This document shows positions 45,093 through 54,520 of a stretch of DNA of 64,000 nt, piece by piece. Source of the stretch: Photorhabdus cinerea. GTDB taxonomy: Bacteria; Pseudomonadota; Gammaproteobacteria; Enterobacterales; Enterobacteriaceae. The notes below the pieces were generated by a model. The model was not told where the DNA came from and searched no databases. It worked only from the letters and a program-made list of their open reading frames with translations. Each line of letters starts with the position of its first letter. The first letter of the stretch is position 1. A program made the translations under genes and the position numbers. The stretch lies in NCBI RefSeq assembly GCF_011189575.1, contig NZ_PUJW01000005.1, positions 1 to 64,000 on the forward strand. Direction: 5' to 3'.

Positions 45093-45662
45093 ATTTTTCA
45101 TTATCATCCTGATTAAAATAAGAAACTAATAAATGAAAATTAGGGTGAAAAATAAAAAGGAATTACCGTTCTGAAATATGTCTAAAGTGGTACTTATACG
45201 GAAAAAATCATTGTTCATTCGGACGAGGCAGTTAGTACAGAAATGATGACAGACAGAGTTTGTCGGACCAATTAAGAGGAGGTTGATAGTAAGAACCGTT
45301 GATAACTGCTATGTTCTGGCATATCAGCTAATCCCTGTTGGCAGATCTTGTTGGTACGTTCATACGACACATGAGTTTCGCTACGAGAGATTTCCGCTGT
45401 ACCCAATCAGAGACGATCACTGTGAATCCAATTATTCTGTGTTAAATAACCTGTTACTTTTTTGCGGCGATTAAATTGCCATATAAATAGCTGGCTGTAA
45501 TCGTTCGTCCTTAGTGAAAATCGCCGTAAGTGCTCGATTGGGCGGGGAATCGTCACCTACAGATATGTTTCAAACAAAAAGAAAAATCCGTATAATCCAC
45601 TCCCTGCAAAAATCTATATAGGAAATCCATAGTCGATACAATCGACAATGTGAGAAGTCGCG
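45093..45662. other. Intergenic region fnrS-ttcA
   Basis: About 570 bases. A 63-codon frame at 45283-45474 has its GAGGAGG only one base from a TTG and no family resemblance. E. coli has dbpA here; I see no trace of it. The ttcA promoter should lie near 45590 (CCGTATAATCC). Confidence 0.5.
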
Positions 45663-46559
45663 ATGAATCAAAAAGATACGAGAAAAGAGACACTTGAATT
45701 CAACAAGCTCCAGAAACGCTTAAGGCGGAATGTTGGCAATGCTATTATTGATTACAATATGATTGAAGAAAATGATGTTGTAATGGCATGTATCAGTGGT
45801 GGCAAAGATTCATTTGCGATGTTAGATATCCTATTGAATCTGCAAAAAGCTGCGCCGATAAAATTTAAAGTAGTTGCAGTGAACCTTGATCAGAAGCAAC
45901 CTGGTTTTCCTGAACATATTTTACCTCAATATTTTGAGAGTCTGGATATTCCATATTATATCGTAGACAAAGACACATATTCAGTTGTTAAAGAGAAGAT
46001 ACCGGAAGGTAAAACCACATGTGGGTTATGTTCAAGGCTTCGCCGTGGAACACTCTATTCTTTTGCTGAAAAAATTGGGGCAACAAAAGTTGCACTTGGA
46101 CATCATCTAGACGACATTGTTGAAACTCTATTTCTTAATATGTTCCACGGCTCACGTATGAAAGCTATGCCTCCAAAGTTACGATCTGATGATGGACGTA
46201 ACGTAGTCATAAGGCCACTAACATATTGCCGAGAGAAAGACCTTATTGAGTATGCGGGATATAAAGAATTTCCAATTATTCCTTGTAATCTATGTGGTTC
46301 TCAAGAAAACCTACAGCGGCAGGCGATTAAAGCTATGTTGGTAGATTGGGATAAGAAAACACCAGGCAGGGTGGAGAGTATTTTCAAATCTATTCAAAAT
46401 GTTAGCCCAAGCCAATTAGCAGATAAAGCGCTTTTCGACTTTGTCAATTTGCCGCTGTATCGTGAAGGTGAAAGAGAAGAATATGCATTTAACGAAGCAG
46501 TAATATCGTCGACTAACATTGATGAATCTATGTTTATTGATATTAATATTGATATGTGA
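45663..46559 (+). CDS. ttcA: tRNA 2-thiocytidine synthetase TtcA
   Basis: A 298-residue PP-loop, [4Fe-4S] enzyme that thiolates cytidine 32 of tRNA. The ATP pyrophosphatase motif is ACISGGKDSFAMLDIL (PP-loop SGGKDS). Cysteine pairs in TTCGLCSRLRRG and IPCNLCGSQ ligate the cluster. HHLDDIVETLFLNM and KAMPPKL are typical. The C-terminus (VISSTNIDESMFID) is slightly shorter than E. coli's. Confidence 0.96.
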   Translation: MNQKDTRKETLEFNKLQKRLRRNVGNAIIDYNMIEENDVVMACISGGKDSFAMLDILLNLQKAAPIKFKVVAVNLDQKQPGFPEHILPQYFESLDIPYYIVDKDTYSVVKEKIPEGKTTCGLCSRLRRGTLYSFAEKIGATKVALGHHLDDIVETLFLNMFHGSRMKAMPPKLRSDDGRNVVIRPLTYCREKDLIEYAGYKEFPIIPCNLCGSQENLQRQAIKAMLVDWDKKTPGRVESIFKSIQNVSPSQLADKALFDFVNLPLYREGEREEYAFNEAVISSTNIDESMFIDINIDM

Positions 46560-46733
46560 ATTTTTATGTATCTACTGATTGTCAGATCAAAGCCTTTTTC
46601 TGACTAGCCGGTTTTGTAAAGAATTGTGCATACAAGTTACCGTGCTCTCAGCCGCCATTGTGGAAGACCCCAACAGATAACATTGCAACATTTACGGACT
46701 CGCTTTTAAGCAAGTCCGTACGAAATTGTTGAA

Positions 46734-47306
46734 TCACTCACTCACACCTATCTGCTTCATAAGTACAGAATCGTCCCAGAACAGATACTCTTCATCCATA
46801 ACCCCTTTTTTGTTCCAGTGTCCGAGTGTCGCCATGGGGAGGTGATACGCCTTACCGGTAGGTTGAATAACCTTACCATCCGAGAGAACCATAGGTTTCG
46901 TAAATGTTCCATCAGTAAATCCTGTTACAGCAGTCCATTCCGCATCAGCAGTACCAAACCGTACCGGATGTTCTGTGATTCGGTTATCAGGGGCAAATGT
47001 CCACATATACTTCAGATCTTCAATATGCTTTCGAATACCCTGAGTAGTATGACCATCAGGGTAGTGAACAATAATGTCCATGGCATGGCTCTTATGTAGA
47101 TCCCACCATCTTTGGTGTGTATAGACACGGAAATCAAGATCGTCAAAGTTAGCCAAATTTCTTGCCAGAGCTTTGGGCATCCCTTGGATTTTGGGTGTTG
47201 GTTGATCTACTTTCGTGCCGGGCCAATTGTTTTGCACCGCAAATGCTACCGGACTGGTAGTAAGCAGTAAAAGCGTGAATAACGATAACCTCTTGTGACT
47301 TTTCAT
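46734..47306 (-). CDS. Secreted NTF2/SnoaL-like protein
   Basis: A 190-residue protein with a signal peptide (SLFTLLLLTTSPVAFA, cleavage before VQNNWPG). The rest resembles the SnoaL-like/ester-cyclase subgroup of the NTF2 fold: YTHQRWWDLHKSHAMDIIVHYPDG, then GIRKHIEDLKYMWTFAPD and GTADAEWTAVTGFTDG. Members range from polyketide cyclases to proteins of unknown use, so substrate cannot be named. A secreted single-domain form is unusual for classical SnoaL. No operon partner. Confidence 0.65.
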   Translation of the reverse strand: MKSHKRLSLFTLLLLTTSPVAFAVQNNWPGTKVDQPTPKIQGMPKALARNLANFDDLDFRVYTHQRWWDLHKSHAMDIIVHYPDGHTTQGIRKHIEDLKYMWTFAPDNRITEHPVRFGTADAEWTAVTGFTDGTFTKPMVLSDGKVIQPTGKAYHLPMATLGHWNKKGVMDEEYLFWDDSVLMKQIGVSE

Positions 47307-47705
47307 GGTCTTTCCTCTTTGTTAAAGGAACTAAAAGATTGTTTTGTAACGACTTAAGTATTGCTGGGCTCCTTCATTAGATAAATTAAAAATGATTGTT
47401 TATCGGCTTACTTGACTTTGACTAGATAGAGAAGGACCACCAAAAACAACACAATTTAATAAAGAGTAAGTGACTAAACTGACTCACGTACCTGATAACT
47501 AACGTACTAACGTATAGAAAGTTATCAGGTTACCCCGATATTACGCCTAATAGGAAAGGCTGTAAATAGTCACGTAAAGTAATTATAACCATAAAAAATC
47601 AACTGGCTCGGATTGGCCGTTTCTACATCAAACTTTTTTCGTTCCAAAAAGAGTGTTTAGAATCTATAGTGATAGAAGAGATTAGTGATTGATAAATAGT
47701 GACTA

Positions 47706-47951
47706 ATGCTGCCAAAACCAGGTAAAACAATTGATTCAATGAAGGGTATTTACTTTGGTAATCTGTTTGGTGATGAGTTCGCGTTTGATTTACTTTTTGA
47801 CTTGCTTTCTAAAAAGAGCATCTTAAATAACAAACTTAATAGTTATCTCTCTGAACTAAATCATACATCGTCAGAAGTTTGCCACATTCTGAAGGATCAT
47901 TTTAATAATCTTACTTGGAGAAGAAATAAAAAGGATGAGGGTAAATGGTGA
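47706..47951 (+). CDS. Short hypothetical ORF
   Basis: An 81-codon frame (MLPKPGKTIDSMKGIYFGNLF...) with plausible amino-acid use (GDEFAFDLLFDLL, then SELNHTSSEVCHILKDHFNN) but no good ribosome-binding site. May be a gene fragment. Function unknown. Confidence 0.3.
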   Translation: MLPKPGKTIDSMKGIYFGNLFGDEFAFDLLFDLLSKKSILNNKLNSYLSELNHTSSEVCHILKDHFNNLTWRRNKKDEGKW

Positions 47952-48242
47952 GATGAATTTTATTAAAATTTTTTCTTGCGGATTACTGAATAAAACCAAA
48001 AAAGAATAATTAATAAATACGGACTTGAATTGTTTCTGGTGATACCTTTGAAGTTCTCCGAATATTAAAGCCATGGCATTTATTAAATGTTTTCTTTCAA
48101 CATTTAGAAACAAAATTACATTTGGTTTGTTGATGATAATTTTTTAAAATGACAGTATTCATAAAATCCATAATACTCTGAGTATGGAATGAACTTTGCC
48201 TTTCCAATCTGGGTGTCAAATCAATCGTATGAGGAGAAAAAT

Positions 48243-48299
48243 ATGGCAGCACAAAAAACTGTTTCTTTCCATATTATTTTGTCTCCGAAGTTCTTTTAA
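48243..48299 (+). pseudogene. 18-codon peptide with strong RBS, probably truncated
   Basis: ATG preceded by ATGAGGAGAAAAAT at 48229-48242, encoding MAAQKTVSFHIILSPKFF then TAA. The strong signal before such a short frame suggests the start of a decayed gene or a small peptide. No family recognised. Confidence 0.3.
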
Positions 48300-48710
48300 T
48301 ATGACTGTCCAATTTTAGACAACATAAATTCTTTAAGGTTTCATTTTTATTGCCTGATTATGTAATAGGATTATCTTTAACATATAAATATTTTGATTTT
48401 TAATCCTGGAAATAAGAATTCTACTTAGGTACTTGTCGAGATTAATAGTGCTGAATAATTCTGGCCTGAATCCCAAAGTTACAACCTGTCATTAGCTCTT
48501 TCTTCCGTTTCTGGTAGAATCTCTTTAATATTTTTTATCCATCGGGAATCCTCCCGTAAACCCACTGTAAATAGTCTGTAAATGGGGTTTAGAAAGCGAA
48601 ATATATCATTTTTGTTACGTTACACCTTAAAGAATTTGTGATAGATTCAGCCCGTTTTTATCTATTAGTGTTGAACAATTGGTTTTTTTTCTGTTATAGA
48701 GAGTAAAGAG

Positions 48711-49043
48711 ATGAATGGATTTGTATATTTAGCAATGGCAATTGTGGCTGAAGTCGTAGCAACAGCTTCATTAAAAGCCTCCGATGGGTTCAGTAAATTG
48801 TTTCCTTCTATATTGGTCATCGTTGGGTACGGTATCGCTTTCTGGGGATTATCTCAGGTAGTCAAAGTTGTTCCATTAGGAATTGCTTATGCGATATGGT
48901 CTGGCCTTGGTATTGTGTTGGTTTCCATTGCAGCGATATTTTTATATCAGCAGAAGTTGGATTGGGCGGCTATTTTAGGTATGGTGCTCATCATTGCTGG
49001 TGTAATGGTAATAAATTTGCTTTCTAACAGCAGTGCACATTAA
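48711..49043 (+). CDS. emrE: SMR multidrug efflux protein EmrE
   Basis: A 110-residue, four-helix small multidrug resistance protein exchanging protons for quaternary ammonium and similar cations. The essential glutamate is in MAIVAEVVATASLKASDG (Glu14 by alignment). GIAYAIWSGLGIVLVS is the SMR signature and the end VMVINLLSNSSAH matches EmrE. SugE/Gdx-type guanidinium exporters were considered, but the GIAYAIWSGLGIV segment favours the EmrE/Qac group. Confidence 0.88.
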   Translation: MNGFVYLAMAIVAEVVATASLKASDGFSKLFPSILVIVGYGIAFWGLSQVVKVVPLGIAYAIWSGLGIVLVSIAAIFLYQQKLDWAAILGMVLIIAGVMVINLLSNSSAH

Positions 49044-49091
49044 TTAACTATGTTACTTGGTTTTCCCTGAATCGTTTTTTGGAGAAGAGAT

Positions 49092-49391
49092 ATGCTAAAT
49101 TTCGGCGATAAGAAAGGATTCAAAATAGCCTTATTAGGGGGAATATTCTTTAATTGTGCTTTATTGTTTGGCTGTAGTAGTCAGGCAGGGAAGACATTTG
49201 TCCAATATCAGGCAATACAATATTCTCAGCCAGAAATTAGTCTTGGAGATGATGCCAAAGCGACGTGTATTTATGCAGGTGGTACGCCTGCATTAGCAAT
49301 ACAATTAAATGGTGCGCAAGTACCTGTTTGTCAATTAGCGAATGGTAAACGTTGTGATGAAAGGGCGTTGTTGCAGGGTTTTTGTGCGTAA
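49092..49391 (+). CDS. DUF333 lipoprotein
   Basis: A 99-residue lipoprotein: signal KIALLGGIFFNCALLFGC (lipobox LFGC) and a C-terminal DUF333 motif CIYAGGTPALAIQLNGAQVPVCQLANGKRCDERALLQGFC with four cysteines, which likely form disulfides. Some DUF333 proteins are annotated as putative hemolysins, but no activity is established. GGAGAAGAG precedes the ATG. Fourth residue onwards gives the hydrophobic signal; the position after emrE suggests independent expression. Confidence 0.8.
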   Translation: MLNFGDKKGFKIALLGGIFFNCALLFGCSSQAGKTFVQYQAIQYSQPEISLGDDAKATCIYAGGTPALAIQLNGAQVPVCQLANGKRCDERALLQGFCA

Positions 49392-49536
49392 ATTTAATGT
49401 AACAATCAAACAACTAAAATACCTGTTATGAGCAGGAACATGCCGTTGGGACTCGGTGATGGATTGTCCCTTGGCATGATTCTGCGAGTATCTTTGATTC
49501 ATCAGACAACCTATTTTTAGCCGTCTGAGTTGGAAA

Positions 49537-50046
49537 TTATTTATGACTAAAAAATTGGCTGATTAGTACTAAGGCAGCCATAACCAAATAAACCGCAAAA
49601 ATACCGACTAACCATTGTGGCATCTCTAATGTCATGAATTGCCATTGTCTTACAGAACAGTCACCAAAGGCTTCAAATACAGAAGGAATCCACTGATTTA
49701 ATGCCAGCCATGAAGGAAAGTTTACGAAGAAATCACAGGTATTAAACGGAGAAGGATACAACTGGATCATAGTATGTTCCCATGACAGTTGCAGACCACT
49801 CCAGGCACTATAAATCCACAGAATAATAGCCAGCCAACGTAACGGCGTTTTGGGTGCGATCGCGCCGAGTAATCCGGCACCTAACACACCAAACAGAGCC
49901 ACCCGTTCATAAATACACATCACACAGGGCTGTAATTTCATCACATGTTGAAAATATAATGCTGAGCCTTCCAGTATCAGGGCCGTAAACGTCATTAACA
50001 GCCATGCACTCCGTCCTTGAGAACAGTAGTTTAAAAATCGCATCAT
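49537..50046 (-). CDS. dsbB: Disulfide bond formation protein DsbB
   Basis: A 169-residue, four-helix inner-membrane quinone reductase that reoxidises DsbA. CXXC is QPCVMCIYERVALFG (about residues 41-44); the second pair is in FNTCDFFVNFPSW and FGDCSVRQWQ. It starts MMRFLNYCSQGRSAW; a frame from 50064 adds six residues. E. coli DsbB is 176 residues. The gene is downstream of nhaB, as in E. coli. Confidence 0.95.
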   Translation of the reverse strand: MMRFLNYCSQGRSAWLLMTFTALILEGSALYFQHVMKLQPCVMCIYERVALFGVLGAGLLGAIAPKTPLRWLAIILWIYSAWSGLQLSWEHTMIQLYPSPFNTCDFFVNFPSWLALNQWIPSVFEAFGDCSVRQWQFMTLEMPQWLVGIFAVYLVMAALVLISQFFSHK

Positions 50047-50148
50047 TTCCTTTTTTCCGTGCAAATTAAGATGAGCAATTGAATGCTTATTCTGCCGATT
50101 TACCCGGAATAAAAAAAGTCAATTAAGGTAAATCTGATTTTTTCAGGT

Positions 50149-50187
50149 AAAAAAAGCCGTATTGAGCTAATTCGCGCTCCATACGGC
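50149..50187 (-). terminator. nhaB terminator
   Basis: A 7-bp outer stem gccgtat / atacggc plus inner gagc / gctc, followed on the minus strand by seven T's. It lies just after the nhaB stop and before dsbB. Confidence 0.8.
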
Positions 50188-50203
50188 ATAAGTTTCTTAT
50201 CAG

Positions 50204-51745
50204 TTATGGCAAAGTAATTAATCCCCACTGGACCATCATATCCGTTACCGGAATGAGTAAAAATTCCACACACAGTAAACCGACCAGCGTCATCACAATG
50301 GTATAGGGTAGTGCCATCATGACCATTCGACCATAAGACAGGCGGATTAATGGTGATAATGTTGAGGTTAACAGGAACAAGAATGCTGCTTGCCCGTTAG
50401 GTGTTGCAACGGAAGGCAGATTAGTGCCGGTATTAATAGCAACCGCCAGATATTCATATTGTTTATGTGATATCAGGCCATCTCGCATAGCAGCCATAGC
50501 TTCATTGATATAAACCGTACCAACAAATACGTTATCTGATACTGCGGAGAGCAGGCCGTTAAATAGATAAAACAGAGAAAGCTGTGAAGCTTCTGAAGCT
50601 TGTAAAACGAACTGAATAAATGGTGTAAACAGTTGTTGATCAACTATCACTGCAACAATGGAAAAGAATACCGTGAGTAATGCAGTGAATGGCAACGCTT
50701 CTTCAAACGCTTTACCCAATGCATGTTCTTCTGTAATACCGCAGAATGAAGTGGTAAGAATAATGACTGAAAGGCCGATCAGGCCAACTTCTGCCAGATG
50801 AAATGCTAGAGCAATAACTAACCATATACCTATCAGTGCCTGAGCAATAAGCTGTGTTTTTTCCTGCCGGGTTCGTTTTGCGCTGGTTTTTTCATCATAA
50901 TCTTCCAGTACCTTTCGGACACGTTCCGGTAATTCTGCACCATAACCGAAGAGCTTAAAGCGTTCGACCAGGAAACAGACTAACAGCCCACAGATAAAAA
51001 CGGGTAAGGTGACCGGAGCCATGCGAATAAAGAAAGTGACAAAATCCCAGTCAACGTGTTTGGCGATAATCAGATTTTGTGGTTCACCTACCATCGTCAT
51101 CACACCACCGAGGGCAGTACCTAAACCTGCATGCATCATTAGGCTGCGCAGAAAAGCACGAAACTGTTCGAGAGTTTGCTTCTTTTCTACAGTGTTAATG
51201 TGACCATTATCATTAATTACGTCATGTTGATTAGATATAAAATTGTTATAGATAGAATAGAAGCCAAGGGAAACACTGATAACCACTGCAATAACCGTCA
51301 AGGCATCAAGAAATGCAGAGAGGAATGCGCTGGACAGGCAGAATGCTGAGGCAAGCATTCGCTTGGATCTTATGGAAAGAAGTAGTTTAGTGAAAGCGAA
51401 CAACAATAACTGCTTCATGAAGTAAATCCCTGCAACCATAAATATCAGCAGCAGGATAACTTCCAGATTATTAGCAATTTCATGACTAATTTGTTGAGGC
51501 GATGTCATGCCGATGATAACGGCTTCAATTGCTAACAAGCCACCCGGTTGTAATGGATAACATTTAAGTGCCATTGCCAAAGTAAAGATAAATTCGGCAA
51601 CAAGCAACCATCCGGCAACAAATGGGTTGATGAAGAAGAATACAAGTGGGTTGATGATAAGAAAGCTGATGATAGCTAGCTTATACCAATCTGGTGAGTT
51701 ACCGAGAAAGTTTTTTGTCACTGCTTGTCGGATACTGGTTTTCAT
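50204..51745 (-). CDS. nhaB: Na+/H+ antiporter NhaB
   Basis: A 513-residue inner-membrane sodium/proton antiporter with about twelve hydrophobic segments. The N-terminus NFLGNSPDWYKLAIISFLI and motifs MVGEPQNLIIAKHVDWDF and ATPNGQAAFLFLL match E. coli NhaB (513). It supports growth in high Na+, relevant for an insect-haemolymph or host-associated organism. Divergent from fadR. Confidence 0.95.
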   Translation of the reverse strand: MKTSIRQAVTKNFLGNSPDWYKLAIISFLIINPLVFFFINPFVAGWLLVAEFIFTLAMALKCYPLQPGGLLAIEAVIIGMTSPQQISHEIANNLEVILLLIFMVAGIYFMKQLLLFAFTKLLLSIRSKRMLASAFCLSSAFLSAFLDALTVIAVVISVSLGFYSIYNNFISNQHDVINDNGHINTVEKKQTLEQFRAFLRSLMMHAGLGTALGGVMTMVGEPQNLIIAKHVDWDFVTFFIRMAPVTLPVFICGLLVCFLVERFKLFGYGAELPERVRKVLEDYDEKTSAKRTRQEKTQLIAQALIGIWLVIALAFHLAEVGLIGLSVIILTTSFCGITEEHALGKAFEEALPFTALLTVFFSIVAVIVDQQLFTPFIQFVLQASEASQLSLFYLFNGLLSAVSDNVFVGTVYINEAMAAMRDGLISHKQYEYLAVAINTGTNLPSVATPNGQAAFLFLLTSTLSPLIRLSYGRMVMMALPYTIVMTLVGLLCVEFLLIPVTDMMVQWGLITLP

Positions 51746-51967
51746 TGTGGTTAAAATTCATCCAAGTATGTGAGATTGTATTCATTAAACAATAGTACGC
51801 TTTAATACAAAATATTTTAAGAGAGATTAGGGACAATTAAGTTGTTAGCGTGTCTTTTTTCTGGTCATTTTTCTGGTTTCTAGACTAGATCGCTATATTG
51901 GAGGGGCGGATTCTGATATAATTTCATCTATTATTAGTTGAAATAATCGCGTTGGAATAACAAAAAT

Positions 51968-52687
51968 ATGGTCATTAAGGCTCAAAGTCCCGCAGGTTTT
52001 GCGGAAGAATATATTATTGAGAGTATATGGAACGGCCGTTTTCCTCCTGGCTCCATTCTGCCAGCAGAGCGTGAATTATCTGAGTTGATTGGTGTAACAA
52101 GGACTACCTTACGTGAGGTATTACAGCGTTTGGCACGTGATGGGTGGTTAACTATTCAGCATGGCAAACCAACAAAGGTGAATAACTTTTGGGAAACATC
52201 GGGTCTTAATATTTTAGAAACGCTGGCCCGTCTTGATCACGATCGTGTTCCTGAATTGATTGATAACCTATTGGCAGTAAGAACGAATATTGCAGCAATA
52301 TTTATTCGCACTGCTTTCAGGCATAACCCTGAGCAGTCATTGGAAGTGTTGGCAGAAAGGGAGAATGTGGAAGATAGTTCAGAGTCATTTAGCTCTTTGG
52401 ATTATGACATTTTCCGTGGGTTGGCTTTTGCTTCAGGAAACCCAATTTATGGGCTTATTATCAATGGGTTGAAAGGGCTGTATACCCGTGTAGGTCGTTA
52501 TTATTTCTCTAATCCTGAAGCACGCAAGTTAGCGATGAACTTTTATCAGCAATTGGTGACGTTATGCCGTGATAAATCCTACGATAAGGTCATGGAATGT
52601 GTGCGTAGCTATGGCAAAGAGAGTGGTGTAATTTGGCACAGCATGCAAAGTACGATGCCTAGTGATTTGGCTGAAGTTTGCCGTTGA
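51968..52687 (+). CDS. fadR: Fatty-acid regulator FadR
   Basis: A 239-residue GntR-family dual regulator: represses beta-oxidation and activates unsaturated fatty-acid synthesis, released by acyl-CoA. The winged helix AEEYIIESIWNGRFPPGSILPAERELSELIGVTRTTLREVLQRLARDGWL is nearly identical to E. coli, and the acyl-CoA-binding C-terminal domain is complete. Divergent from nhaB, as in E. coli. Confidence 0.97.
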   Translation: MVIKAQSPAGFAEEYIIESIWNGRFPPGSILPAERELSELIGVTRTTLREVLQRLARDGWLTIQHGKPTKVNNFWETSGLNILETLARLDHDRVPELIDNLLAVRTNIAAIFIRTAFRHNPEQSLEVLAERENVEDSSESFSSLDYDIFRGLAFASGNPIYGLIINGLKGLYTRVGRYYFSNPEARKLAMNFYQQLVTLCRDKSYDKVMECVRSYGKESGVIWHSMQSTMPSDLAEVCR

Positions 52688-52764
52688 TATCTCATTTGTA
52701 TTTTTGTTTAACTTCAAGCCTGATCTTGATTCATTAATTTCAAATCAAAATTATTTTGAGTTGG

Positions 52765-52797
52765 CCCGAGGCAAGTTCTCTGCCTCGGGAATTTTGT
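52765..52797 (+). terminator. fadR terminator
   Basis: A perfect 9-bp stem cccgaggca / tgcctcggg with a 7-base loop, then AATTTTGTTTTTTC. Confidence 0.85.
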
Positions 52798-53095
52798 TTT
52801 TTCTTTCCTCTTAATCTTACGCCAATTATCAATGTACCTGTTTCGGAATAATATTCCGAAATTTTGGTTTTTGTCTGAGTTTTTATTTCGATTAATTGAT
52901 GGTTATTGGTATCTTGTGGTTGTTTGATTGACTCGCTATTTTAGTCAAAAAATTAAGAATAATTACTGGGTATGAAATAATTAGCATGCTATCTACACCA
53001 CAATTTTTACTTTAATTTTATGATTTTAATGTCTTTTTTTATAAATCGTTTGTGCATAAATAACAAATAATGTTGTTGCATAATTGTAATTTAAT

Positions 53096-53111
53096 TGTGA
53101 CCTAAATCATA
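53096..53111 (+). promoter_or_regulatory. Candidate CRP site upstream of dadA
   Basis: TGTGA-CCTAAA-TCATA has one complete half-site and one 4/5 half-site of the CRP consensus (TGTGA-N6-TCACA), about 110 bases before dadA. E. coli dad is CRP- and Lrp-controlled. Confidence 0.5.
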
Positions 53112-53208
53112 AATGTAGATTATTGACGTTACCGATGATTGTTCTATATTGGTTTTTTATAAACAGCATATTATGCTTGCCTAAATTTTTTATCATCAGG
53201 GGGTCATG

Positions 53209-54519
53209 ATGAAAATCCTTGTTTTAGGTAGTGGTGTTATAGGTGTAACCAGTGCCTGGTATTTAGTGCAGCAAGGTCATGAAGTAACAGTTATTGATCG
53301 TCAAGGAAGTGCCGCTGAGGAGACTAGTGCCGCTAATGCTGGGCAGATTTCTCCTGGATATGCGACGCCATGGGGAGCGCCGGGTATTCCACTGAAAGCA
53401 ATTAAATGGATGTTTCAACGCCATTCTCCGTTGGCTATTCGCCCTGATGGATCACTGTTTCAGTTGCGCTGGATGTGGCAGATGTTGCGCAATTGTGATG
53501 CGAATCACTATGCGATAAATAAAAGCCGGATGATACGATTGGCAGAGTACAGCCGTGACTGTCTCAAACAACTGAGAGCAGATACCGGCATTCAATACGA
53601 AGGTCGTCAGAGGGGGACTCTTCAGTTATTCCGCACAAATAAACAGTTTGATAATGCGGTGAATGATATAAAGGTTCTTGAACAAGAGGGTGTTCCTTAT
53701 AATTTGTTAACTGCGGATAAATTGGCGACAGTAGAGCCAGCACTGGCGCATGTCGCTCACAAACTGACAGGTGGTTTACAATTGCCTAACGATGAAACGG
53801 GCGATTGTCAGCTTTTTACCAAAGAGTTGGCAAAAATGGCAGAAGCCGCTGGTGTGACGTTCCTGTTTAATAAACAGGTCAAGCAGTTGTTGGTAGAAGG
53901 GCGCCGTATCACCGGCGTACAGTGCGAAGATGGTGTCATGACGGCAGACAATTATGTTGTTGCGATGGGGTCATACTCCACTGATCTGTTGAAAGATCTT
54001 GTCAAAATCCCAGTATATCCATTGAAAGGTTATTCATTAACTATGCCTATCGTAGATGCAGAACGGGTTCCGGTATCTACTGCGTTGGATGAAACATATA
54101 AAATTGCTATGACCCGGTTTGATAACCGTATTCGCGTTGGTGGGATGGCAGAAGTTGTGGGTTTCAATTTAAATATTCTTAAAGCTCGTTGTGAAACACT
54201 GAAAATGGTGGTACAGGATCTCTTTCCCGGAGGCGGGGATATTACTCAAGCTAATTTTTGGACGGGCTTACGTCCAATGACGCCGGATGGTACCCCAATT
54301 GTTGGGCCTACGGAATATAACAATCTCTATTTAAATACAGGGCATGGCACGCTGGGATGGACAATGGCGTGTGGTTCCAGTCAGCTACTGGCCGATCTTA
54401 TTTCAGGTAAAAAAACCGCCATTGCATCTGATGATCTGTCAGTATTTCGTTATATTAATGGTTTCAATACACAACCGGGGCCATTGAGTTACCAATTACA
54501 CACTGAACTGAGAAACTAA
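53209..54519 (+). CDS. dadA: D-amino acid dehydrogenase, small subunit
   Basis: A 436-residue FAD flavoprotein oxidising D-alanine to pyruvate and ammonia at the inner membrane. The Rossmann motif is KILVLGSGVIGVTSAWYLVQQGHEV. AANAGQISPGYATPWGAPGIPLKAIKW and the C-terminal GHGTLGWTMACGSSQLL motif are conserved. AGGGGG at 53198-53203 fits the second of two adjacent ATGs (53209). It lies two bases before dadX. Confidence 0.96.
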   Translation: MKILVLGSGVIGVTSAWYLVQQGHEVTVIDRQGSAAEETSAANAGQISPGYATPWGAPGIPLKAIKWMFQRHSPLAIRPDGSLFQLRWMWQMLRNCDANHYAINKSRMIRLAEYSRDCLKQLRADTGIQYEGRQRGTLQLFRTNKQFDNAVNDIKVLEQEGVPYNLLTADKLATVEPALAHVAHKLTGGLQLPNDETGDCQLFTKELAKMAEAAGVTFLFNKQVKQLLVEGRRITGVQCEDGVMTADNYVVAMGSYSTDLLKDLVKIPVYPLKGYSLTMPIVDAERVPVSTALDETYKIAMTRFDNRIRVGGMAEVVGFNLNILKARCETLKMVVQDLFPGGGDITQANFWTGLRPMTPDGTPIVGPTEYNNLYLNTGHGTLGWTMACGSSQLLADLISGKKTAIASDDLSVFRYINGFNTQPGPLSYQLHTELRN

Positions 54520-54520
54520 T

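Larger units (their letters stand above)
47307..48710. other. Gene-poor AT-rich stretch
   Basis: About 1.4 kb without a recognised gene. It contains an 11-bp inverted repeat (acctgataact 47490-47500 / agttatcaggt 47520-47530), two short frames described separately, and the emrE promoter region. No IS ends or tRNA seen. Confidence 0.5.

Noticed and set aside
45283..45474. 63-codon frame between fnrS and ttcA
   Set aside because: GAGGAGG lies one base from a TTG, which is too close, and no in-frame ATG or family resemblance exists.
48490..48710. Guanidine riboswitch or similar element before emrE
   Set aside because: A small CGGGAATCCTCCCG-type hairpin and repeated CTGTAAAT occur, but ACGR-loop hairpins of the guanidine-II class are absent.
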